From Delia radicum (taxonomy: Eukaryota > Arthropoda > Insecta > Diptera > Anthomyiidae), in NCBI GenBank assembly GCA_021234595.1, contig CM037853.1, forward strand, positions 156,097,659 to 156,161,658: DNA of 64,000 nt. Direction: 5' to 3'. Both the position numbers and the translations under genes were made by a program. The notes under the pieces are model-generated. The model saw nothing but the letters and a program-made list of their open reading frames with translations. It was not told where the DNA came from and ran no database searches. Below, piece after piece: positions 46,711 to 58,013 of this stretch (within the stretch, counting starts at the first letter, position 1; each line of letters starts with the position of its first letter).

Positions 46711-48000
46711 TACGTTTAGTGTTAAGGAACCGTAATTATGGTCGCTAAAAACTCAATATAGAGCTACTTCTGTAGAAGAACTCTACAGTAATTTGGTCAA
46801 AAATTAATTGTGGAAATATTTATGAAACCACAATGGACCCAAAAAGTCTATTCTAATCTCCATCCACAGTTTAATGAAACATAGAGACTATCGAATTTTG
46901 AAGTATCTAGTTATAAAGAATCTCCACATTGTCTGGCCGATTAAATATGAGTCGTTAAATAAATGAAGAATGCCCTCTTCATAATAAATCGATATACACT
47001 TTTTATTTCCAATGAATTCTTTACAATTATCTTCTAATTGTTTACTCTGGTTTAGATGAGAAAAAAGTCATTCATTTATAACAAAATCCCTTACAGATGT
47101 CCTTTTTACAGCCGTCAAAATATTTAAACAACAGCAGTAAAAAAAAAAAAAAACTGTAATAATAAAGAAATAAACCATTCATTATAAATGAAGTTTAATG
47201 GAATAAATGCACTAAATATACAAACGATTCAATCAATTGTTTCGAAATAGACAAACAAACATACATAAATATATTTTGGTATCCTGCCGTCTTTGACTGA
47301 CCACTGTGATTGTTTCATTTTAGTTTGGGGGAAGAAATTAAATAAAAATATATATAGACTAAAGGTGTTACAATTCGAAGAGTATAATGAATATATAGAA
47401 TTGTGATAGAGTGTGGTTTTGCAATTAAGAACTAATGAAAATGTTTACTATCAATAACTTCATTAAGCCGATTATTGAAAAAAGGAGGAAGAATATCGAC
47501 CACCACCATGTGTATTGAACCATGATGGTGGTCATATAACACCGGTAAATTTCATGCTGTGAGTATTTGTGTGAATTTTAAGGATAAATATATATTTTAA
47601 GGAATTTAGAACATAGCAATCCATTGATTTTTTTTTTAAGTTCATTAGTTAGAAATGTGTTTTCAAATTGCTGATGTAGAATGCTTAGAAAAAACATATG
47701 TGGGATTTTAAAGTAGTTAAAACTCTTCAAGGATTACCCGATCAAATAAAAGTTATGTCTCATATACAAAATCAGATGTCATTTGAGATCGATATTTATT
47801 CTTAGCCAAGTATATCTAAAAATTTTTGTATCCATTAATATCCGATTATATAATTCAATTGCATTACTGTATTAAATAAGATCAAAATTGATCTCAAAAT
47901 TGGGGCATCCAAAAATATCTAAATTAAAATCCTGATGGATCTCAAAATATTCCATGATTTTTTAAACAAATTCATAGAAGTCTAAAATAAATAAAATATT
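46711..48000. other. AT-rich stretch with a hairpin and GATCTCAAAA words
   Basis: accaccaccatg (47499-47510) and catgatggtggt (47521-47532) can pair at 11 of 12 positions. At 47790-47960 the wording (tgatctcaaaattggggcat and similar) resembles 30000-30200. No gene was recognised. Confidence 0.45.
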
Positions 48001-48415
48001 GAAAAACTAAAGCACTTAAAAAAATGTGTTGAACACTTGAGAATTAAATCTGGAAACTAAAGTTTCAAATGTATGAAAATGAATGAAATTATGATATTTT
48101 ATGAAAAAAATAAAAATATTAAGTCTTTGAAATAATTCGAAGGAAATTTTTACTAAATTTATGAAGAGATATGAGATGAGCTTATATATGGTGCCATACG
48201 TAATATTTAATTCAAGATATAAATAATATAATAATAATTTATGAAATCGAATGATTTTTTTTTTGTATGAAACTATGAAATTTTATGAAAAAAATGTATG
48301 AAAATTTTCTTAATATTAATACAATATGTTGAATGTAATGAAACTCTTCATTGAATCTACGAAAAAATTCGATGAAATTGTTTCACTAATATCATGAAAG
48401 ATAATTTTTTCTGTG
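48001..48415 (-). repeat. TTTCATAAA-rich dispersed repeat, copy 2
   Basis: The reverse complement matches 32800-33060 in order (caaagacttaat, tcataatttcatt, cattttcatacattt, caagtgttcaacac). It carries no coding information. Confidence 0.6.
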
Positions 48416-48424
48416 TACGGCTTT

Positions 48425-48795
48425 CATACACTCAGGGAACGTCTGCTTTAAAAATATGTAGTTGTTTGAGATGTAATACAGTTTCTTTATTTTTAATGTA
48501 AAAGTCAGTCATTTGTAGAACAAATTAAATTTTTTACTAACCTTAAAGTTCATTTTAAAAAAACAAACCACATAAAATGACTGTTTTATGATTTTACATT
48601 CATTTTTTACATTCATTTTATGTTATTTAAAAAAATAAATGTTTGTTTATTTTTTACTAACATGTGGTTCATTTTTACCACAATTGTAAGTCATTTTATG
48701 AACATTAAAAAGCAAATGACAATGTTAGTTGAATTTACTGCAATGTAAGTCGTCCTTTCTTAAAGTGAAATTTCATTTGTTTTTAAATACATTTG
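48425..48795 (+). mobile_element. MITE, ACACTCAGGGAA family, copy 2
   Basis: From tacactcagggaacgtctgc onward it matches 13847-14215 with few substitutions, including the gtcatttgtagaac, atgactgttttatgatttta and gtaagtcgtcctt landmarks. The right terminal repeat seen at 13.8 kb is absent here, so the copy is truncated or decayed at that side. Confidence 0.7.
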
Positions 48796-49396
48796 CATTC
48801 CTGATCTTCATTCTTCTTTTATTATAACAGGGAAGATGTCTTTCAATAGTTTATGTGAAAATTGTGGGGTCTAACTAATACGTCTTTCAAATAGCGCAGC
48901 TTTAAAATAGGCTTAAGTAACTAATACCTCATTGTAATTATGTCGCATTTTTCGTTAAATTCTTATTTGAGCGGACTTGATTGAAGTCTATTTGGGTTCC
49001 TAAATGAATAACAGATTATTATTTAGGACCAACTTAAATTATTATGCATTTGTGCGTTTACTCGTGGCTTTTGTGAGGCATACCTTTTGCTGTTTTGATT
49101 GCAATTAGAAACAAAAAGAAAATCCTACGATTTTATTTAAGATAATTCGCATTTATAGATATTTTTTTAAAAGATTATTAGAATCACAGCTATTTATTAT
49201 ATATATATATATATTGAAATTTTTAACCCTTTCCAGCACACGTTTGCCATCGAATATCAGATTTTTATAGAAAGAGACATTATGTTGAAAAAGCCGAAAG
49301 TGTTGTTTTTTAGTAAAAAATGCATATTTTACAAATATGCATTTGCTACTCAAATCGAGAGTGGCCAAATTTGCATTTAGAAAGAAGTCGCATATA
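48796..49396. other. AT-rich stretch with a short (AT)n run
   Basis: A pure at-repeat lies at about 49196-49213. No gene was recognised. Confidence 0.5.
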
Positions 49397-50265
49397 AAGG
49401 GTGTTTTTTATACAGGTATAGAACTTCGAAATTTAATAAAGCAAAGATGAATTTTTGAAATTGACATGAAATTTACTTTATTCGAAAGATAAACTTCTGG
49501 CATTATAATTCAAATATGTCTTCTGGCATATGACCTCCACGGTTGGCTCGGACGTAGTCTAATCTGGAGGTTAAATTTTCGATGACTTTTTCCAACATTT
49601 GTGGCCGTATAATTGGAATGGTGCTGCGAATGTTGTCCTCCAAGCCGTCAATCGTTTCGGGAAAAAAATAGTCCAGCGGGGTAAAATCGCACGATCTTGG
49701 AGGCCAATTCACGGGTCCGAAACGTAAAACTATGCGGTTACCAAGCGTTTCCTTCAATAAATCAATTGTGGCACTAGCTGTGTGACATGATGAACCGTCT
49801 TGATGAAACCACAGCTCCTGCACATCATGGTTATTCAATTGATGAACGAAAAAGTCAGTAATCATGGCTCTATAGCGGTCACCATTGACTCTAACGTTCT
49901 GACCAGCATAGTTTTTAAAGAAGTATGGAGCAATGCTTCCACATGCAAAAAACCAAACCAAACAGTAAGTTTTTCTGGATGTAACGGTGTCTCAACATAC
50001 ACTTGAAGATTATTATCACTCTAAATACGGCTGTTTTGTTTATTAATGTATCCATTTAACCAAAAGTAAGCTTCATCGTTAAACAAAATTAGTAAAATTC
50101 GAGCGCGATAAATTTTCGAATTTGAAAGCGTTGTTCAGGCGTCAGTTTATTCATGTTGAAATGCGAAACCAAACTATACATAAATCACTTGACAGCTGAC
50201 AAAATGGCCGCCAGTTATAAAGTGTTGCCAACTTAACATTCTATACCTGTATAAAAAACGCCGTT
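49397..50265 (-). mobile_element. Internally deleted Tc1/mariner-superfamily element (D-41-D type), copy B
   Basis: The left end aagggtgttttttatacagg and its mirror at the right end form inverted repeats that agree at 27 of 29 positions including the flanking TA (49395-49396 and 50266-50267). The length is about 869 bp. Its ends differ from those of copies A, C and D, so it is a separate family of the same clade. Confidence 0.92.
49503..50154 (-). pseudogene. Transposase remnant, D-41-D mariner relative
   Basis: ATG at 50154-50152 begins MNKLTPEQRFQIRKFIALEF. The helix-turn-helix segment is then missing and the frame joins FNDEAYFWLNGYINKQN, which keeps the first catalytic aspartate (codon at 50075-50077). 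A stop and frame changes follow, then VETPLHPEKLTVW and the open last 152 codons: YFFKNYAGQNVRVNGDRYRA, LWFHQDGSSCHTA, NWPPRSCDFTPLDYF and the end GGHMPEDIFEL. HQD and LD are separated by 41 residues. After LDYF about a dozen residues expected in this family are lost before PETIDGLEDNI. Dead copy. Confidence 0.9.
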
Positions 50266-50569
50266 TACAATGCATTTCTTTTAAACGCTGAAGAAAACTT
50301 TATTCCGCAGGAAAAAAGTAGGGGAGTATACCATGACAGTGCAATTCGAATGATGATAATCAGATGACTATTAAATAAAATATTGTTTTTCTCTTTTCGA
50401 AAATTTAAAAATTAAAAACAAACAATCTTTAAGTTGCTCCATAGAGTTTCTAAAGGCAAAATTTAAATGTAATCGGAAAACCGAAGGTCAAAAAATTAAA
50501 TTTTTTGACCGGTGTTTGATGAAGGGCTGAAATCTAAATTCTTAAAATATGTAAAAATAAAATAAAAAT
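50266..50569. other. AT-rich non-coding stretch
   Basis: Nothing was recognised. Confidence 0.5.
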
Positions 50570-50818
50570 ACACACAGAGAAATAAAGTGCCAACCGAATT
50601 GAAAAGTGTATTTTAATAGTAACAACTTATAAATAAATAAATGTTCAGTTAGTACAACGATATTTACATTAGATTTCTGAATATTTTGGGTATTGAAACT
50701 AAGTTTCAGTGTGAAAACTAATGTTCAGATTTATTCACCGACTGAAATTCGTATAACCGAATTTAAGTAGTAGTAACCAATTTTTAGTTGGCAAATAGCT
50801 AAGTTTTTCTCTGTGTGT
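50570..50818 (+). mobile_element. TACACACAGAGAAA MITE, complete copy
   Basis: The ends acacacagagaaa and tttctctgtgtgt are exact inverted repeats, and inward gccaaccgaatt mirrors agttggc. The length is about 249 bp. Flanking ta on both sides suggests a TA target. Partial relatives lie at 46496 and at the edges of 34870-36817. No coding capacity. Confidence 0.8.
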
Positions 50819-51537
50819 ATGCATTTGTTATTGATTCTTGTTAACGTTTTCAATATTTTTTCCACAATTTTAATAATTTTTGTCATTAAAAGTGGTTAAA
50901 CAACTTGCGAGTATAATTACGAATATACACCGCCATAAAGTTAGTAATTGCATTTTAGGCTATTTTTTTTTTGCGTGATAAAAAAATTTACGCTTAAATT
51001 TGAAAATATTTTATTATAAATTTTGTTTAATTAACTTTTTTTGTAACTTTTCTTTAAATGAAAAAATATGCATTTATAGCAAAATATGGCAAAATATGCA
51101 TTAGCCATATTGTTGCAAATATGTTGATTCGCAAAGATACTTGGTTAACATTGTTCTCCAGCTAACGACAACAATCATGTATTTACATGAAGTTCCGAGC
51201 CCTAGTTATTAATACATTTTTTTTTTGTTTATTTACAGATATTTTATTTAATTGCATTATGATAACAATGTGGAAGTTCCGACAGTTTTATATATATTTA
51301 AATCAATCGCAAAAAAAAAATAGATTTAAATTTCTGCAAAATAATTAACTAAAGTAAAAATTGTATACTAAGTTTTTTAGTTTTTGTTTTTTCCAACTGA
51401 CTCCAAAAACATTTGATTGTGAGGGGAAAAAAATCAGTTGGAATGAAATTATGTTGTCACAATAAATCTATTTTTTCTGTATTTACTTTAATCTGAAGAT
51501 TTTGCAATTGAAAAGTCCAAAGTCCCAAAGGCTTAAG
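50819..51537. other. AT-rich non-coding stretch
   Basis: The words aaaatatgcatttatagcaa and caaaatatgcattagcc at 51060-51105 form a small direct repeat. No gene was recognised. Confidence 0.5.
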
Positions 51538-51745
51538 TCGCTAATAGGTGATGGTACAAGTTATATCCTGATGTATGGCAGTGGGTTTGAAACTCACTAC
51601 TACATAAAGTAAAAAGTTTTTAATACTGAGCAATTTCACAATATAAAATACTTTGTTCAATAGACACATAAATTAACCACTGAGGTTGAAGGGCTTCTGT
51701 AGTTTACATTTTTCAATAAAATGTTTTCTTCATTCTTGTTCCTGT
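51538..51745 (+). mobile_element. SINE-like repeat, second family, copy 1
   Basis: It aligns with 53055-53300: gctaataggtgatggtac, cctgatgtatggcagtg, ggtttgaaactcactactac (a B-box-like stem and loop), aaagtaaaaagttttt, ctttgttcaatagacacat, aattaaccactga and a 3' end ttcaataaaat...cttc. The T-arm-like gtgggtttgaaactcac suggests a tRNA ancestor. Confidence 0.65.
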
Positions 51746-51956
51746 AAAAATCTAATTAAGAAAATTCTTCAGTAATTAATTATAACAAAATTATATGACG
51801 GTTATAAACAATATACACCGGAAATAATTGAAAAATTTTCCCAGTGGCAACTCTATCTCTAACATACACTTGGTATGCGACTAATGAATGTGAATAAAGT
51901 GCATTAATTACTTGTGGAAAAGAGATAACAATAGGATTAAATAGAGGGAAGCTTTC

Positions 51957-53022
51957 TAATTGAAAAAAAATACGTTAGTAGAAAAGTTAGTAAAACGTCT
52001 TGTAAATCAGGTATACTCTTTGTTAGCAAATTTTTTGCTAAAATTCTGTTTTAAGCTAAAATTTTTGTTATACTTATTCAGCACTTAAATGTTTTGAACT
52101 AATGTTTTACTAATATTATACTAATCTTTTACTAATTTATTTTGCTAAAAAAAATTGTGCTGATAGGCACATTAATAGTGTGGATGACAACCAGAGTGAA
52201 AGATATGCGCAGAATGAAGTACAACTCTATAAGACATATAAAAAAATCAAACATAGAAGATTTTTGTATCAGTTTTTTCATACATAAAACAAAATTGAGG
52301 ATTAAAACAACTTTAAATTTTGCGTTGTCACCGGCTTCTGAAAATAATTGTCTAATAATTAAATAAAAGACAAAATAAAATATTTAAATTTAATATGTAT
52401 TTCTAAACTAAATGTTTATAGATTAATAATCAAGTGTGGTCAAATTGCAAATAAACATACATGTCTGTGTAGACAGAGTAAAGCGAAAGACAAAGACACA
52501 CATCTTAGGTAGATTTTTTATGGTTCCTTTTTCTTATTGCAAAAAAAATGGTTGTTTTTTCGTTTCGTTTGTTTTTGTTTATTTTTTCGTTTCGTTTCTA
52601 TAATTATCTTCGGCAGTTGCGTCCTTTAAAAGATAGCATCATGTAGACAACCATTGATGTAAGTAGTTGAAAGAAAATTTTTGTTATGTTATATATATTA
52701 ATTTCTATATATTTTCAGATATTAAATTAATTCATGTCGTCAATGTTGGAAAATGAAAATTTTATATTTCGTAATTATTGTAAATTATTTTTAAAAGAAT
52801 CACAAAAATATGTTTTATGATTTTCAGCAAATAAATTAACTAAATTACAATTTTTCTACAAATTTTTTGCGTTTTTTTCAGTCTACTAAAATTCAGCTCG
52901 CTGATTTTCAGCAAAAGATTATGCTGACATTAGCAAATTTATTTGCAAGTACCCTCCTAACTAAAATTTTGCTGACTTAGAAAAATTTTTTGCTGACTTT
53001 ACAAACTTTTTTTGAGTGTAGG
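51957..53022 (+). mobile_element. TACACTC/GAGTGTA-ended repeat (51.96-53.02 kb)
   Basis: The left part 51957-52440 matches the interrupted copy at 23906-25090. The right part 52680-53022, ending tttttttgagtgta, matches the reverse complement of 61380-61805. Both edges carry gttagcaa/gtcagcaa words typical of this family. The span is about 1.07 kb with no coding capacity. It could be one element with long degenerate inverted repeats, or two adjacent elements of one family. Confidence 0.55.
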
Positions 53023-53035
53023 TATTAGGTAACTC

Positions 53036-53054
53036 TCTCCTCTCTCTCTCTCTC
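53036..53054. repeat. (CT)n microsatellite
   Basis: A run of ct dinucleotides with one interruption, immediately before the tRNA-like SINE copy that starts at 53055. Confidence 0.85.
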
Positions 53055-53300
53055 GTGGCTAACATGTGATGATACGAGTCACTGCCTGATGTATGGCTGT
53101 GGGTTTGAAACTCACTACTACACAAAGTAAAAAGTTTTTCATATAGAGCAATTTAACAATAAATATAAAAAAGACTTTGTTCAATTGACAAATAAATTAA
53201 CCACTGACGAGTCCTTGGAGGAACCGAAACTGTGGCAGTCTAACATATCTATTGTGTCCGTTAAATTTTTCAATAAAACTATCTTCTTCTTTCTTCCTTT
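53055..53300 (+). mobile_element. SINE-like repeat, second family, copy 2
   Basis: This is the partner of 51538-51745 with the same order of landmarks, slightly longer (an insertion around ggaggaaccgaaactgtggc). It ends in a cttcttctttcttcctttc tail. The two copies lie about 1.5 kb apart and flank the TACACTC-ended repeat. Confidence 0.65.
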
Positions 53301-53447
53301 CTTAATACCTAAACTAATAATTAACTTCTAAGGATTTATGAAAATTAACTTTATAATTTAAATCCCTATTTCGAAAATGGGAAATTACAAAATCTTGCAC
53401 AACATGTGTTGACTACATCAATGTAGGGGTGTACAGTTACTTATATA
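53301..53447. other. Short AT-rich spacer
   Basis: Nothing was recognised between the SINE and the next transposon. Confidence 0.5.
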
Positions 53448-53732
53448 AAGGGTCCGCCAAATAACTTTTTTTTTTGAACTCCTGAACCAATTGGACTTTG
53501 TATGGCGTCATACCAAGGCCTTTATGCAAAATTCGTCTCAATGATGTCTCCGAAATGTTCAATTGTTGAGAACGACGGTGAATTGATGTTGATGGCGCTT
53601 CACGCACACTTTCTGCCACAGCAGCAATATTCTCGGGTGTACGCAGTGTTTTTGGCTTTTCACGCTTTGGTTTATCGATGAGGATGCCAGTTTCTTTCAC
53701 TTTTTTCACAAGATAACGAACATACGGACCAT
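53437..53732 (-). pseudogene. Transposase remnant: helix-turn-helix DNA-binding domain only
   Basis: From the start codon at 53732-53730 a small deletion shifts into the frame YVRYLVKKVKETGILIDKPK, followed by REKPKTLRTPENIAAVAESV, APSTSIHRRSQQLNISETSL and RRILHKGLGMTPYKVQLVQE. This is the bipartite helix-turn-helix arrangement found at the N-terminus of Tc1/mariner transposases (first HTH, basic GRPR-like linker, second HTH with S-x-x-S-LRRIL). About 90 residues remain, then the frame runs straight into the terminal repeat. The whole catalytic domain is missing. If translated it would be a DNA-binding domain without nuclease. Confidence 0.85.
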
Positions 53733-53847
53733 ATTCGTTCAGCGGAAGGATAAAACTAATTATCTGTCAAATCAGACATGAGCTAAGTGTTACCATTCAA
53801 GAAATAAGCACTAGTTGAAAAAAAAAAACGTTAGATGGCGGACCCTT
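53448..53847 (-). mobile_element. Internally deleted Tc1/mariner-superfamily element, GGGTCCGCC family, copy D
   Basis: The ends aagggtccgccaaataac and the mirror of gttagatggcggaccctt are inverted repeats, with TA on both sides (53446-53447 and 53848-53849). The length is about 400 bp. It shares ends and the 5' leader with copy C (15252-15770), but this copy keeps the N-terminal coding part and has lost everything downstream. Confidence 0.92.
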
Positions 53848-53849
53848 TA

Positions 53850-54478
53850 CATATCTATAACTACATACATATATCCTTTACAATTTTGAGCATTTACCTC
53901 ATTAGTCTAAAACTGTAGAGAGGGATATTGAATTTCCAATGTTTTTCTAACAAATTATTTGGTTGTTTTCATAGGATGGTAAACTTTCAACAAACTAATT
54001 ACTAAAATCTGTTTATACAAAAAGTGATTACAATCTGTGTATGAATATTGCTCGAATGGGAAAAACTAGTATTTAACAATCGGACTGTGTTGGATCAAGA
54101 AAGCCGCACAATAATTTCAACAAAAAAGGACACACGCTTAAATTTTTGTGACAAAAACAACAAACATACGAATACAAAAAACACGCGTCTGAGGAAGTAA
54201 ATTTGTATAAATTTTTGGAAGGTTGCCTAAGATTTTCCCATATGGAACTCCCACTTTTTCGTATAAGCTAAAACATATGTTTGCAATATACAAGTGAGAG
54301 GTGAACTACAGGTATACCAATTTACGCACCTCTTTTTCATTTCACTTTTTGATCGCTACACTTGTTGTGCGATGTTTTTATAGGCCTGTTTTTTTTTGTT
54401 TAAATTTCCCATATTTTCCACAAAAAAAATACATAATGTAATGAATATTAAAATCCTTTTGGAACACCAACATACCAA
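53850..54478. other. AT-rich non-coding stretch
   Basis: Nothing was recognised. Confidence 0.5.
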
Positions 54479-54962
54479 CACACTCAGAAAAAAAGTCGGT
54501 AAAGTTAGCAAAAAAGTTAGTTGAGTTAACAAAATGTTTGCTAGGAGCAACCTTGCAGAAAACATTGCTGAAAAGCTGAGCTGAGCTGATTTTTAGCAAA
54601 AAACTAGTGGTGGGGTTGGAATGGGAAATCGAAATTTCAAATTTATAATAATATCATACATTTAGTAATTTTTTTAAATTAGTGTATTTAATTTATTTAT
54701 TGTTTTATTTATATTTTTTTCATATTCACTATTTTTATGTGCACATGCGTGCTTTTGTTTGATGTCTATTATGCAAAAGAAAAATTTAAATGATCGAAAT
54801 CAATGCCGCTTACATTTTGTGTAAGTATAATAGTTCAAAATTTGGTTTTTTGGTAAAAGCGTTTAAAACGCAATGTCAGCAAAAAAAAGATGCTGAAAGT
54901 TAGTTAAATATTTTAAATAGACGTTTAACAAAATTTTCAACAAATAAATTTTTTTGAGTGTA
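54479..54962 (+). mobile_element. TACACTC-ended MITE
   Basis: It opens acacactcagaaaaaaagtc with repeated gttagcaa/gttaacaa words and closes with caacaaataaatttttttga gtgta, an inverted counterpart of the start. The length is about 484 bp. It is related to the ends at 51957-53022 and 61380-61805. The frames at 54356-54599 on the minus strand lie across its edge and are not genes. Confidence 0.6.
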
Positions 54963-55439
54963 TTTTATGTTGTACTTTTTTGGTGGCTTTTACTGGGTTT
55001 GTTTGCCTGGTTAAATTACAATAGTTTGTTTAAACTAGCAAAAGCAACAACAATATGAAAAAATCGCAGCATCACCTACAACGTAATTACGTGTGGTTTG
55101 TCCACGTAAATATGTCTGATGTTTTACTCATTAAATTTATAATGAAAGTGTTTTTCCCACATGTTTACAGTTCAACGATTACTTTTGTGTGGGTTTTTTG
55201 TTCACTGCGGTTTGCCACATTTTTATACAACGTTTATTTTTAGTGTAGTTTAACGAAATACGCATTCGGTATGAATGCATTGCATTGCACAATGGATCAC
55301 AAAACTATTTGCATCGAAAATACTTTTCTTTAAAGAAAAAATAAATTAGTTTCAATTTAAAAATTCGTATCTGGAAATTGCTAAAGTTTAAGTCTTAATT
55401 ATAGCTATGATTGTCAAATTTATATGAATATATCTGCCC
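54963..55439. other. AT-rich non-coding stretch
   Basis: The 62-codon plus-strand frame (55055-55243) has a hydrophobic stretch but no recognisable family. Nothing else was seen. Confidence 0.45.
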
Positions 55440-55695
55440 AGGTAGCAACATGCAATGGGGCCCAGCGCTGCCGTAGCACTGAAATAGGTGGCATAAGTAT
55501 TTGCTAACAGCGCCACGATAACAAAGTTCCACGTTGTTGCTAATCCTTTACAAAGCGTTGGAAATCACTAGAAAAAATAAAAATCAAGTTCCTTCACAAC
55601 GCCCACATGATGACACCGTTCCGGTGGTGCCAATACCTTACAAAGCTTTGGTAAAGCACCTGGGAAAATAAAAATTAAGTGCTTTCCAAGTGGTG
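55440..55695. repeat. GC-richer patch with an imperfect tandem duplication
   Basis: Two related segments follow each other: taatcctttacaaagcgttg...aaaataaaaatcaagttcct (about 55540-55595) and atacc-ttacaaagctttgg...aaaataaaaattaagtgctt (about 55632-55685). The preceding cgctgccgtagcactga and the ccgttccggtggtgcca phrases are GC-rich for this window. No protein or RNA family was recognised. Confidence 0.5.
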
Positions 55696-57719
55696 TTGAG
55701 AAATTACTCAAACAACAAGAAATCTAATATTGGTTTTTATTATTAAAAAAACATTATTTCCACATAAAAATATGTTAAGAAACAGAAGAATATTTTGCAA
55801 ATTCAGAGCTGGGTAAAAACCATTCTTAGGCATTGACAAAGCGTCCGAGCTTTCAGGGGAAGTCTTCCCATTGGTTCTCTCGGATCTTAATAAAATTTGC
55901 GGCCCAATCTCATGTTTAAGGTTTAAAAAGTGGGGTCACAAATTTCCACATTTTTTTATATGAATTTTTTACCAAATAAAAAAAAATTAAAAAGCTTTTA
56001 TAGACGCTGGTATTCGAAAAGTGACTGAAAACTGGTATACGAAAAGTTGCAACAATTTTTGTTATTCAAAAAAATGTATCTTAAGTGATATTTTAAACTG
56101 GCTTTCTTTAAAGAATTATGATAAAAAATATGTGTATTAGACCGACTCATGAAAAAAAGTTTCCACTCCTAAAAATATACTTTGGTTTGTTTTATGATAA
56201 TTTCCAAAATATTTCATGTCTAGTATTGAGATTCCGTGAGCTGGACCGCTTTCCAAAAAAAAAAAGTAATTTTTAGAGTTATTCAAAGAATTTTGCACAT
56301 TAGCTAAATACAACGTATACAATATTAGTATCATACAAAAGGTTTCTAAATGTATATAAATTGTGAACGCATCTCCAGATACATGCCTATTTCAGGGACA
56401 TTCTGTAAAGAAATTGATTTTTTTAGGTTTTCTGTTCGGAGAATTTTGTGATTTGTCAATTTAAGTAAATAAGTCTTCCAGCTTTTTTTTTTAAATCCCA
56501 ATAGTTCGCGTTTGCAATATGGTAGATAGACTATGTTTTAATCATATCAGTATCGGTATCAAAATTTTTCTTTTGCAAGTGCATCCTATATGTATGGAAA
56601 TATTTTGGAATTTTGTAATTTCGCGGCATAACTTTTGTGTTTTTGCGCATAACTATTTTTCGCGAGTTAAAAAAATGTATGCCGTTTTTTTATTTTTATA
56701 TATACCAAACTTAAATTGCTGCATTTGAATTCGTGAAAATAATTATGCTGCCAAAAGAAGCGCGTGCTAGAATTTTTTTCTTTAAGCCGAATTTTCATCC
56801 TTACATTTAGAAGAAACTCAGTCGGCTTGCAGACCGGATTAATATTTATTTTTTTTAATTTGTTTTAGACAAACGTAACAGCGCATTCAATTTGCAAAAT
56901 TTTAAATTATAACCACGCAACCGTGAAATGCATTCAATTTGCAAAATTTTAAATTATTACCACGCATATACGATTCAGTTGACTAAAGAAAAAATATGTT
57001 ATCTTTTAATGTTTAAATTTTTGCGAAAACGAGAACTATTGCGAATTTTGAAAAAAAGCTGAAACACGTATTTATTTAAATCAACAAGATTAATCAACAA
57101 GATAAGAATGTGAAAATTTTACATTTATATCACAAAAACATTTTTTTTGTGCAGAATATCTCTGGAAAAAGGATATGTCTGGACATACTTTAACATGTTT
57201 TATATACCATTGGATGTGTCTTAAAACAAACCAAGGCACATTTTGAGGGGTGGAGAAAAATCATGTTGTTTCTCTTCATACAAGGTGAGTCGCTCTAATG
57301 CATATTAATACCTAATAAATTTAATCGAGGTGGTGTATGAGCTTTCGCCGACATTCTACCTACTCTTTCCGAAGAGCTTTTTAAACAAATATTTTAAATA
57401 CCGCTATTTTTAAGGTTTCTAGAGTACAACAAAGTTGCGATCAAAAACATTTAAATTTCATTAGTTTCAGACATGTTTCCATACAAAAATGTATTTTATT
57501 ACTACCCATAACTTCTAACTGTGTGTGTTTAAAGTTAAACTCTGGTTATATTGAAAAAACTTTACTCGCTCTTAATGGCTTTTATTATTAAAATATGATT
57601 TCAAATATTTTATTTCGTATTCTAATCAAATTAAAAAAAATTACAATACTCAACGGCAAAAAAAAAAACTGTCCACGAAACACATCTTTTCAAATAAATC
57701 TATATACGCTGAATCCTCG
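55696..57719. other. AT-rich stretch with a 47-bp tandem duplication
   Basis: gcattcaatttgcaaaattt through ccacgca occurs at 56883-56919 and 56930-56966 with one mismatch. 55895-55990 is a short copy of the 34.6-kb repeat. The 65-69-codon frames are without recognisable domains. Confidence 0.5.
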
Positions 57720-58013
57720 GTACAGTGAAATAACTCCCAAATGAAATAAGTCCCAATGAAATAACTCCCAATGAAATAAGTCCCATCAAAAATGAAATAA
57801 CACCCAATGTAAAAAAATGAAATATCTCCCAATGAGAAAAATGAAATAAGTCCCAATTTTTGGGAGTTATTTCAAAATTTAAAATAAATCCCAAAAAAAT
57901 GAATTAACTCCCAATGAAATAAGTCCCAACAAAAATGAATTAACTCCCAATTTTTGTTTGTTTTGTTTTTCTGTTAGAGAACACTTTTTATTTCATAAGT
58001 ATATGTAAGCATA

